NCBI GenBank assembly: GCA_023145275.1
Contig: JAGLEB010000165.1
Coordinates: 1 to 13,654 of the forward strand
Length of the DNA: 13,654 bases
Source: Flavobacteriales bacterium
GTDB lineage: Bacteria > Bacteroidota > Bacteroidia > Flavobacteriales > JADGDT01
Direction of reading: 5' to 3'
This document shows positions 7,905-13,654 of this stretch, piece after piece (positions within the stretch are counted from its first letter, which is position 1; each line of letters opens with the position of its first letter). A program made the position numbers and the translations under genes. The notes beneath the pieces were generated by a model that saw nothing but the letters and a program-made list of their open reading frames with translations, searched no databases and was not told the origin of the DNA.

Positions 7905-8642
7905 TTAAATATAAGGATAAGTTACCTCTGTAAGATATAAACCTTGTGCCGGTACTGAAATTCCAGCCTCACTTCTGCTTCTAGATTCAATAATGTTTCT
8001 AAAATCTGTGATTGATTTTTTACCATTTCCAACCTCTATAAGGCTGCCAACAATTGCTCTAACCATATTTCGTAGAAATCGATCAGCTTTTACATGGAAA
8101 ATTAGTTTTTTATCACGAACAGTCCATTCTGCCTTCATTATATCACAATTATATGTTCTAACATCTGTCTTAGACTTCGAAAAGCATTTAAAATCGGTGT
8201 AGTCAAACAATATTCTAGCAGCCTCATTCATCTTTTCTACATTTAGATTATTGTTTATTTTAAAGGCACTATCAATAGTAAAAGGACTTTTTCCAATTTG
8301 TATATGGTATTCATATGCTCTAGAGCTAGCACCGAATCTAGCGTGCGAATCATCAGTAACTTTGATTATTTTGTAAATCGCAATATCTTTTGGAAGAAAC
8401 GAATTTAGTTTGAAAATGACCTTATCATAATCTATTTCTTGATCATAATCAAAGTGAGCGTACATTTGCTTAGCGTGAACCCCAGTGTCAGTTCTTCCTG
8501 CTCCTATAATAGAGATATCTTTTCTCAATATTGTAGAAAGCTTTTCTTCAATAACTTGTTGTACGCTTATCTGCTTTGGTTGACGTTGCCAACCAAAATA
8601 GTTCTTTCCATTATATGCTAATTCTATAAAGTACCTCACCAA
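7905..8642 (-). CDS. truA: tRNA pseudouridine(38-40) synthase TruA
   Basis: A cytoplasmic enzyme that isomerises uridines 38-40 in the anticodon stem-loop of tRNAs. The catalytic motif GAGRTDTGVHA (47-57) holds the essential aspartate D52. RYFIELAYNG and NYFGWQRQ near the N-terminus, RAYEYHI, and RFLRNMVRAIVG in the C-terminal half are also standard. The length of 245 residues is normal. No ATG is available: the frame opens with TTG (8640-8642) immediately followed by GTG (8637-8639). Because homologues typically begin with M-RYFI, GTG is the more likely initiator and the protein would then be 244 residues. It is the first gene of a two-gene unit with the ABC exporter, isolated from the upstream DUF2780-like gene by a strong terminator. 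Confidence 0.95.
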   Translation of the reverse strand: MVRYFIELAYNGKNYFGWQRQPKQISVQQVIEEKLSTILRKDISIIGAGRTDTGVHAKQMYAHFDYDQEIDYDKVIFKLNSFLPKDIAIYKIIKVTDDSHARFGASSRAYEYHIQIGKSPFTIDSAFKINNNLNVEKMNEAARILFDYTDFKCFSKSKTDVRTYNCDIMKAEWTVRDKKLIFHVKADRFLRNMVRAIVGSLIEVGNGKKSITDFRNIIESRSRSEAGISVPAQGLYLTEVTYPYI

Positions 8643-8682
8643 ATATTAAAATCAAAATTGAACACAAAAATAAAACTATGAA

Positions 8683-8728
8683 AAAATAAATTGCCACTAA
8701 TTCATAAATACATTAGAATTAGCGGCAA
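8683..8728 (-). terminator. Rho-independent terminator of the DUF2780-like gene
   Basis: On the minus strand TTGCCGCTAATTC (8728-8716) pairs with GAATTAGTGGCAA (8703-8691), a 13-bp stem whose only irregular pair is G-U in that orientation, followed by TTTATTTTTT. It starts about 30 nt after the stop of the minus-strand gene above and precedes truA, so truA and the ABC exporter need their own promoter. Confidence 0.8.
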
Positions 8729-8759
8729 ATAAATTATTGTTGTCTCTTATAGTCACTAG

Positions 8760-9203
8760 TTATTTAAACGCACCTGCAAGAAGATTGCTTACTGAGCTTC
8801 CTCCCGATCCTTTTACATAATCTAATATTATTGGCATGAATTTCTGCACCATTTCGGGACTTATGCCAAGTTTGTCAAAAATAGCATTTACCTTAGCTAA
8901 TCCCTCTAAGCCCTTAGCAGCACCACCCATCATTGACGATATTCCTCCAAGATCGATATCTCCATCTTTCATCATTTTTGTTATTCCAGGTACTGCGTCT
9001 TTTACACTGCTAAAATCATCGCCGCTTAAATTACCTTGAGCCATATTGAATAGGGCACCCGCACCGCCTGAAGCCTGTTTCTCGCTAACACCTAATTGTT
9101 TAGTTAGAGAACTAATAAGATCAGCTTGCGCAAATGCATTAATTGACCCAAATGATAATAATAGTGCGATAATACTAGTTTTTAATTGTAAAGAAAATTT
9201 CAT
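8760..9203 (-). CDS. Secreted DUF2780-like (VcgC/VcgE) small protein
   Basis: A 147-residue protein of unknown function. Residues 1-25 form a Sec signal peptide: basic MKFSLQLK, hydrophobic IIALLLSFG, and a cleavage site AFA/Q after residue 25, so the mature part is about 122 residues in the periplasm or outside. The mature chain begins ADLISSLTKQLGVSEKQASG, then GGAGALFNMAQGNLSGDDF and a segment rich in Gly, Ala and Met (about 80-105). The pattern of LGVSEKQA, then a GAL-type helix, then LSGDDF and AVPG resembles the DUF2780 family as I remember it; no biochemical role is known to me. Lack of cysteine excludes a lipoprotein. It is transcribed alone, between the rsmG terminator and its own terminator. 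The family assignment is a recollection that a profile search should confirm. Confidence 0.8.
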   Translation of the reverse strand: MKFSLQLKTSIIALLLSFGSINAFAQADLISSLTKQLGVSEKQASGGAGALFNMAQGNLSGDDFSSVKDAVPGITKMMKDGDIDLGGISSMMGGAAKGLEGLAKVNAIFDKLGISPEMVQKFMPIILDYVKGSGGSSVSNLLAGAFK

Positions 9204-9271
9204 TCGATATATTTTAAAGTTATTACGCTAATATACAAAAGAATATGGGCAGTACTATAAAAATATTTTTT

Positions 9272-9300
9272 TGCATAAAAACATATGTATGTTCTATGCA
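9272..9300. promoter_or_regulatory. Nested dyad upstream of the DUF2780-like gene
   Basis: TGCATA (9272-9277) and TATGCA (9295-9300) flank an inner inverted pair AACATA (9280-9285) and TATGTT (9288-9293) with a 2-nt centre. The site lies 69-97 nt before the start codon of the minus-strand gene, where an operator would be expected. A regulator for it cannot be named. Confidence 0.3.
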
Positions 9301-9359
9301 GTCAATTATTGAGTATTTACTGTTCCTACAGAGCCAAAATAGTGCGGTTTGATATTTTG

Positions 9360-9412
9360 AAAAAAAATAAATACACTATCAAAACCGAAATATACTCTGG
9401 TTCTAATAGTGT
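9360..9412 (-). terminator. Rho-independent terminator of rsmG
   Basis: On the minus strand ACACTATTAGAACC (9412-9399) pairs with GGTTTTGATAGTGT (9386-9373): a 14-bp stem with two G-U pairs and a 12-nt loop, followed by ATTTATTTTTTTT. It lies 67 nt after the rsmG stop. Both wobble pairs exist only on the minus-strand RNA, which fixes the direction. Confidence 0.82.
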
Positions 9413-9479
9413 AATTTGAACTTTTTTTGAAAGTACTTGATATCTAGGACTAGTTTTGCGAAGAGAATGACCTTTTCTT

Positions 9480-10109
9480 TTAGCCTTTAAATTTTATTGG
9501 TAAATAAACTACTTTTTTTGTCTCAAAAAAATCTTCTTCGAAAAATTCAGGAAGGTCAAACAATTGAACACTCTGATAGTCCTTTAGCTCCTCTGTTAAA
9601 TCACCACCTTTAAGATATAGAATGCCATTTCGTTTTTCGTGTTTACTATCCTTTTTTATTTTCTTTCTGACCCATCTTACAAAGTCGGGCATATTAGTCA
9701 CAGCTCTACTAACTATAAAGTCGAAATCGTCTTTGATATTTTCGGCTCTTTCATGCACAACCTTTACATTTTCCAAACCAAGTTCATCGGCTACGGCTTG
9801 AACAACTTTTAACTTCTTTGCTATTGAATCAACCAATAGGAAATTAGTTTCGGGAAACATAATTGCTAACGGAATTCCTGGGAAACCTCCTCCAGTACCA
9901 ACATCCATTATTTTTGTTCCTTTTTTAAATTGTTGAACTTTTGCTATTCCTAAAGAATGCAGTACATGTCTTAAATATAATTCATCGATATCTTTTCTTG
10001 AAATAACATTTATTTTACTATTCCAATCTTTGTAAACCTCTTCAAGTTTAGAAAATTGCTCTAATTGTTTCTCGTTTAAATCGGGAAAGTATTTTTTTAT
10101 TATTTCCAT
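9480..10109 (-). CDS. rsmG: 16S rRNA (guanine-N7) methyltransferase RsmG
   Basis: A cytoplasmic S-adenosylmethionine-dependent enzyme that methylates N7 of G527 (E. coli numbering) in 16S rRNA; loss in other bacteria gives low-level streptomycin resistance. The Rossmann-fold cofactor motif DVGTGGGFPGIPLA (69-82) is diagnostic. Also present are the N-terminal NVISRKDIDELYLRHVLHSL block (34-53), VDSIAKKL (93-100), SRAV (134-137) and LKGGD (166-170). At 209 residues it has normal length. The ATG at 10107-10109 gives the usual N-terminus ending just before the helical NEKQLEQF segment. It is a single-gene unit with a strong terminator, divergent from the aminotransferase gene. Confidence 0.96.
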   Translation of the reverse strand: MEIIKKYFPDLNEKQLEQFSKLEEVYKDWNSKINVISRKDIDELYLRHVLHSLGIAKVQQFKKGTKIMDVGTGGGFPGIPLAIMFPETNFLLVDSIAKKLKVVQAVADELGLENVKVVHERAENIKDDFDFIVSRAVTNMPDFVRWVRKKIKKDSKHEKRNGILYLKGGDLTEELKDYQSVQLFDLPEFFEEDFFETKKVVYLPIKFKG

Positions 10110-10190
10110 ATATAAAAATATTGATGATATGTTTTATAACACAATAAAAGAAATTGCATTAATATGTAACGTTAACGCTATAAATTTAAC

Positions 10191-10211
10191 CAAAAGTTAT
10201 TTTTACTTTTG
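10191..10211. promoter_or_regulatory. Aminotransferase -7 box within a symmetric dyad
   Basis: TACTTTTG (10204-10211) is a perfect TAnnTTTG -7 box on the plus strand, 34 nt before the ATG at 10246. It forms one half of an inverted repeat, CAAAAGT (10191-10197) and ACTTTTG (10205-10211), with a 7-nt spacer. The mirrored half reads TAACTTTTG on the minus strand, one base longer than consensus, and may serve divergent rsmG. No clear -33 element is seen for either direction. Confidence 0.5.
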
Positions 10212-10245
10212 CTATAATTTAATTTTTACAAAATTAGTAATATAT

Positions 10246-11433
10246 ATGAGTTTATTAGCAGAAAGAATGCAACGATTATCCGTTGCCCAAACTTTGGTGA
10301 TGAGTAAGAAGGCTAGAGAGCTTAGAGAAGAAGGAAAAGATGTAATTAGCCTTAGTATCGGTGAGCCTGATTTTGATACACCCGATTTTGTTAAAGAGGC
10401 TGCGATATCTGCAATTCATAATAATACTACTAAGTACCCTCCTATATCAGGTTTTAAGGAGTTAAAGGAAGCAATTGTATATAAGTTTCAGCGTGACAAT
10501 GGTTTAAGTTATAGCCTCGATCAGATAGTTGTTTCGACTGGTGCAAAACAATCAATAAGTAATGTATTGATGTCGATTTTATCTAAGGGTGATGAGGTAA
10601 TAATACTTGGACCTTATTGGGTGAGCTATTTCGAAATGGTAAAATTAGCTGATGGTACTCCAAAACCACTGTATGCTGGGATAGATCAAGATTTTAAGGT
10701 AGGTGCAAAACAGATAGAGGAGGCAATTACTGAAAATACTAAAGCCGTATTATTCTCATCTCCATCTAATCCTAGTGGTGCTGTCTTTTCTGCCAATGAA
10801 TTGGAAGCAATAGCTTCTGTGATCTCAAAGCATCCACATATAACTATTATTTCCGACGAAATTTATGAGCATATAAATTACAATAAGGAACATGTAAGTA
10901 TAGCTAGTTTCGATGAGGTATTTGAGCAAACCGTTACTGTGAATGGTGTATCAAAAGCTTTTGCAATGACTGGTTGGAGAGTTGGATATATCGGAGCTCC
11001 AAAATGGTTAGCTTCAGCATGTGAGAAAGTTCAAGGACAAGTTACTTCTGGTGCATCATCAATTTCGCAGATGGCATCAATAGCAGCACTAAAGGCTGAT
11101 CCATCTATTACTGGTTATATGAAAGTGGAGTTTGAGCGAAGAAGAGATCTTTTATTAGATCTATTTAGCAGTATGGAAGGTTTTAAAGTGAATATCCCAG
11201 ATGGAGCATTTTACATACTTCCTGATATTTCTTATTTCTTTGGTAAAACAATTAGAGGTCATAAAATTGTTGATGCTCAAGACTTTTCTATGTTTCTGTT
11301 AAACGAAGCTAATGTTGCTTTGGTGTCTACGCAAGGTTTTGGAGAACCAAATTGTATTAGACTTTCCTATGCGGCATCCGAAAGAGAATTGAGAGAAGCA
11401 GTACGAAGAATAAAATCGGCTATTTATGAATAA
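10246..11433 (+). CDS. Class I PLP-dependent aminotransferase (aspartate aminotransferase type)
   Basis: A 395-residue cytoplasmic aminotransferase of fold type I, probably aspartate aminotransferase or a close relative exchanging amino groups between aspartate or another amino acid and 2-oxoglutarate. The cofactor lysine is K237 in NGVSKAFAMTGWR; N175 in SPSNPSG, D204 and Y207 in SDEIYE, and R245 are cofactor-pocket residues; R372 in CIRLSYA binds the substrate carboxylate. The N-terminal SLSIGEPDFDTPD is typical of the AspC subgroup found in many bacteria. The reading frame is open back to an ATG at 10129, but the extra 39 residues are hydrophobic and unlike the family, and the promoter -7 box lies inside that stretch, so the start at 10246 (MSLLAERMQRLS) is chosen. 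The exact substrate cannot be settled from motifs alone. Confidence 0.94.
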   Translation: MSLLAERMQRLSVAQTLVMSKKARELREEGKDVISLSIGEPDFDTPDFVKEAAISAIHNNTTKYPPISGFKELKEAIVYKFQRDNGLSYSLDQIVVSTGAKQSISNVLMSILSKGDEVIILGPYWVSYFEMVKLADGTPKPLYAGIDQDFKVGAKQIEEAITENTKAVLFSSPSNPSGAVFSANELEAIASVISKHPHITIISDEIYEHINYNKEHVSIASFDEVFEQTVTVNGVSKAFAMTGWRVGYIGAPKWLASACEKVQGQVTSGASSISQMASIAALKADPSITGYMKVEFERRRDLLLDLFSSMEGFKVNIPDGAFYILPDISYFFGKTIRGHKIVDAQDFSMFLLNEANVALVSTQGFGEPNCIRLSYAASERELREAVRRIKSAIYE

Positions 11434-11492
11434 CATAGTTATGTTTATTATCTTTATCACTGGATTTATTTATTAAAATAAAAGGGTAAAGA

Positions 11493-13376
11493 ATGAAAAA
11501 AGCTAAAATCAAGTTAATATTTATTTCTACTGTATTTTTGTTTGGAACAACAATTTCGTGCAATAACAATGAAATAGTGGAAGAAAAAAATGAATCTAAA
11601 GAGGTAACAAAGGGGAAGGATGTTGTTTATCAAGTGTTTACTAGATTGTTTGGAAACACAAACACTACAAATAAACCATGGGGAACAATAGAAGAAAACG
11701 GAGTAGGTAAATTTAACGATTTTAGTGATATAGCGTTAGAAGGGATTAAAGAGTTAGGAATAACTTATATTTGGTATACTGGTGTGCCGCACCACGCAGT
11801 AATTAGAGATTATACTAAATACGGAATTTCTAATGACGATCCAGATGTTGTAAAGGGTAGGGCAGGATCACCATATGCCGTTAAGGATTATTATAATGTA
11901 AATCCTGATTTGGCTGTAGACCCTTCGAAAAGATTAGAAGAATTTCAAGCACTTATAGATAGAACTCATAAGCATGGAATGAAAGTGATTATTGATATTG
12001 TGCCTAACCATGTCGCAAGAGATTATCAATCGTTAAACCTTCCTGAGGGAGCAGAGGATTTTGGTGCAACAGATAATAAAAGTCTTGAGTACGATAGAGA
12101 TAATAATTTTTACTATGTAGTTAACGAAAATTTTAAAGTACCTGAACCTCTTAATGGATACAAGCCTTTGGGGGGAGAAGACAACGAACTATCAGATGGT
12201 AAGTTTGATGAGAATCCAGCAAAATGGACAGGTAATGGTTCTAGATTAGCCCAGCCTCATTTTAATGATTGGTACGAAACTGTTAAGATAAATTATGGTA
12301 TAAAGCCTGATGGAACGAATGATTTTGATAGCCTACCTGATGGTTTCGATAAGAAGAGTTCTGAGGAACATTATGATTTTTGGAGTAGTAAATCTGTACC
12401 TAGTTCGTGGACAAAATTTAGAGATATAGCTCTTTTTTGGACAGCTAAAGGGGTGGATGGTTTTAGGTTTGATATGGCCGAGATGGTTCCTGTTGAATTT
12501 TGGAGTTATATGAATTCATCGATAAAGCATGCTAATCCTGATGCTTTTTTATTAGCTGAGGTTTATAATCCAGCTGAGTATAGGAATTACATTCACTTGG
12601 GTAAAATGGATTATTTATACGATAAGGTAGCATTATATGATACGCTTAAACACGTGATGCAAGGACATGGTTCTACAAATAATATCCCTCAAATTTTAAC
12701 TGATTTATCTGATATAGATATCAATATGCTTCATTTTCTTGAAAATCATGATGAGCAAAGAATTGCGAGTCCAGAATTTGCTGGAAGTGCTGAGAAAGGT
12801 ATGCCTGCAATGGTTGTTTCTACAACAATTAGCACTTCGCCTACGATGTTGTATTTCGGACAAGAGTTTGGAGAGGCAGCTAGTGAAGATGCTGGTTTTG
12901 GATCAAATAGTAGAACAACAATTTTTGATTATTGGGGCGTAGATACTCACCAAAGATGGGTGAATAATGGTAAGTTTGATGGTGGGCAGTTAAGTGCTAA
13001 AGAAAAATCACTACGTGAATTCTATTCTAAACTTCTTTCTTTTTCTGCTAAAAGTATTGCACTAACGGGTAATTATGCCGAAATACAATCTGCCAATATA
13101 TCTACTGAGGGCTATAATGATAAAGTTTTATCATTTGTAAGATGGAAAGACAATGAAAAACTGATTATTATATCAAATTTTGAGGCGGATAATTCAGCTA
13201 GTTTTGATTTGCTCGTGCCAGGTGAGTTGATTAATAGTCTAGATCTTAAGGATGGGGAATATTCAGTTAAAGATGTGCTCTATGGAACAGAGAATGTATT
13301 AATCGTAAGTAATGGGGTAGGAGTGATAAAAGTTGCACTAAAACCATTAGAATCGTTTATATATAAAGTTCACTAA
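11493..13376 (+). CDS. Lipoprotein alpha-amylase family glycoside hydrolase (GH13)
   Basis: A 627-residue starch- or maltodextrin-degrading enzyme. The N-terminus is a lipoprotein signal: KKAKIK, a hydrophobic core, and TISC with the lipidated cysteine C23, followed by an asparagine- and glutamate-rich linker (24-40), so it is probably anchored to the outer membrane or exported to the surface. The GH13 barrel starts at VVYQVFTRLF (44-53). Conserved regions are DIVPNH (168-173), GFRFDMAE with nucleophile D327, LLAEVY with acid/base E356, and FLENHDEQR with D420. The full catalytic triad is present. A C-terminal beta domain (about 525-627) completes the fold; no extra carbohydrate-binding module is seen. 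It stands alone, without susC/susD genes in the window. It follows the aminotransferase by 59 nt, which has no clear terminator but holds a weak -7 match TATCTTTA (11449-11456). The exact GH13 subfamily is not assigned. Confidence 0.95.
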   Translation: MKKAKIKLIFISTVFLFGTTISCNNNEIVEEKNESKEVTKGKDVVYQVFTRLFGNTNTTNKPWGTIEENGVGKFNDFSDIALEGIKELGITYIWYTGVPHHAVIRDYTKYGISNDDPDVVKGRAGSPYAVKDYYNVNPDLAVDPSKRLEEFQALIDRTHKHGMKVIIDIVPNHVARDYQSLNLPEGAEDFGATDNKSLEYDRDNNFYYVVNENFKVPEPLNGYKPLGGEDNELSDGKFDENPAKWTGNGSRLAQPHFNDWYETVKINYGIKPDGTNDFDSLPDGFDKKSSEEHYDFWSSKSVPSSWTKFRDIALFWTAKGVDGFRFDMAEMVPVEFWSYMNSSIKHANPDAFLLAEVYNPAEYRNYIHLGKMDYLYDKVALYDTLKHVMQGHGSTNNIPQILTDLSDIDINMLHFLENHDEQRIASPEFAGSAEKGMPAMVVSTTISTSPTMLYFGQEFGEAASEDAGFGSNSRTTIFDYWGVDTHQRWVNNGKFDGGQLSAKEKSLREFYSKLLSFSAKSIALTGNYAEIQSANISTEGYNDKVLSFVRWKDNEKLIIISNFEADNSASFDLLVPGELINSLDLKDGEYSVKDVLYGTENVLIVSNGVGVIKVALKPLESFIYKVH

Positions 13377-13382
13377 AATAAA

Positions 13383-13413
13383 AGCGCGATGAAAGCATTA
13401 TGCCCATCGCGCT
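13383..13413 (+). terminator. Likely terminator of the amylase gene
   Basis: AGCGCGATG (13383-13391) and CATCGCGCT (13405-13413) form a perfect GC-rich 9-bp stem with a 13-nt loop, starting 7 nt after the amylase stop. What follows is AT-rich (AATTAATATTTGTTATTATTT) rather than a pure U-tract, so termination may be partial. Its GC content stands out from the surrounding AT-rich DNA. Confidence 0.6.
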
Positions 13414-13481
13414 AATTAATATTTGTTATTATTTATGGTTCTCGTACCACGAATTTAATAGTAATACAAAATAATGTTTAA

Positions 13482-13577
13482 AGTAATTAATAAGCTAAGG
13501 TTAAATGCAAAAAAGTTGACAGGGTTATAAACTCATAACCTTTTAACCTATTAACCTATTAAATTAACAGTAGAACT
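13482..13577 (-). repeat. Intergenic structured repeat, copy 2
   Basis: A 96-nt element matching 73-160 in the same orientation. Its 8 extra bases are explained by a tandem duplication of an 8-mer (AACCTATT twice, about 13545-13560). Stems equivalent to copy 1 are 13498-13505 with 13542-13549 (8 bp, perfect) and 13523-13528 with 13535-13540 (6 bp, perfect, 6-nt loop). A TAA stop on the minus strand lies directly behind it (13578-13580), as in copy 1, with 24 open codons up to the window edge. A second minus-strand frame ending at 13598-13600 is also open to the edge, so no partial gene is called. From 13414 to 13481 and from 13581 to the edge I see no other feature. Confidence 0.75.
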
Positions 13578-13654
13578 TTATTTATTAGGGCTGAGTTCTA
13601 ATCTACATTGTATATATATACCCAAAATGCAATTTCGCCAAAACAATAAAGAAT

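Noticed and set aside
8637..8670. Possible leaderless truA promoter (TTTG then AATATTTG ending at the start codon)
   Set aside because: The -7-like box would place transcription start inside or after the GTG start codon, with no other usable start downstream; the match is also imperfect.
73..13577. Composite transposon or genomic island bounded by the two direct repeats
   Set aside because: There is no transposase, integrase or target-site duplication. The genes between are core housekeeping genes with uniform base composition, and the repeats look like dispersed intergenic elements.
13578..13654. Partial minus-strand gene entering from the right edge
   Set aside because: Two different minus frames are open for 18 and 24 codons to the edge, too short to choose between or to recognise a protein.
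1..13654. CRISPR arrays, tRNA or rRNA genes, toxin-antitoxin or defence genes
   Set aside because: No regularly spaced repeats, cloverleaf, rRNA core sequence or matching protein motifs were seen on either strand.

Overview
The window looks like chromosomal DNA of a free-living Bacteroidota bacterium. It is strongly AT-rich, genes lack clear Shine-Dalgarno sequences, two genes have perfect TAnnTTTG -7 promoter boxes of the Bacteroidota type, and the gene content (long TrkH, lipoprotein GH13 amylase, MsbA-like ABC exporter directly behind truA) fits that phylum. A marine Marinilabiliales-like genome is a guess only. There is no tRNA, rRNA, CRISPR array, transposase, phage or plasmid gene.

Layout. 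Minus strand 4235-163: a two-gene potassium/ion operon, a long TrkH followed 8 nt later by a bacterial homologue of the SLC12 cation-chloride cotransporters. Plus strand 4385-5977: prfC (release factor RF3), divergent from trkH across a 149-nt region with two dyads and a good prfC -7 box. The prfC/ABC convergent gap (5978-6143) holds two hairpins. Minus strand 8642-6144: truA and an ABC exporter in tight tandem, both apparently starting at non-AUG codons. Minus strand 9203-8760: a small secreted DUF2780-like protein with its own terminator. Minus strand 10109-9480: rsmG with its own strong terminator. Plus strand 10246-11433: a class I PLP aminotransferase, divergent from rsmG. Plus strand 11493-13376: a lipoprotein alpha-amylase (GH13) with a downstream hairpin.

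The most unusual signal is a pair of about 90-bp direct repeats at the two ends of the window (73-160 and 13482-13577). Each contains nested inverted repeats. Three base differences between the copies fall in predicted stems, and all three keep pairing (G-U for a Watson-Crick pair) only if the minus strand is the RNA strand. Copy 1 lies 2 nt beyond the stop codon of the SLC12-like gene, so it would be the 3' end of the trkH operon mRNA. This points to a dispersed structured 3'-end element.

The other main point is the trkH-SLC12 pair: the transporter keeps residues that form K+ and Na+ sites in animal NKCC proteins, and this TrkH carries an extra four-segment hydrophobic N-terminal region. Otherwise the window is ordinary housekeeping (translation, rRNA and tRNA modification, amino-acid metabolism). 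I see no evidence for a new defence or mobile system.
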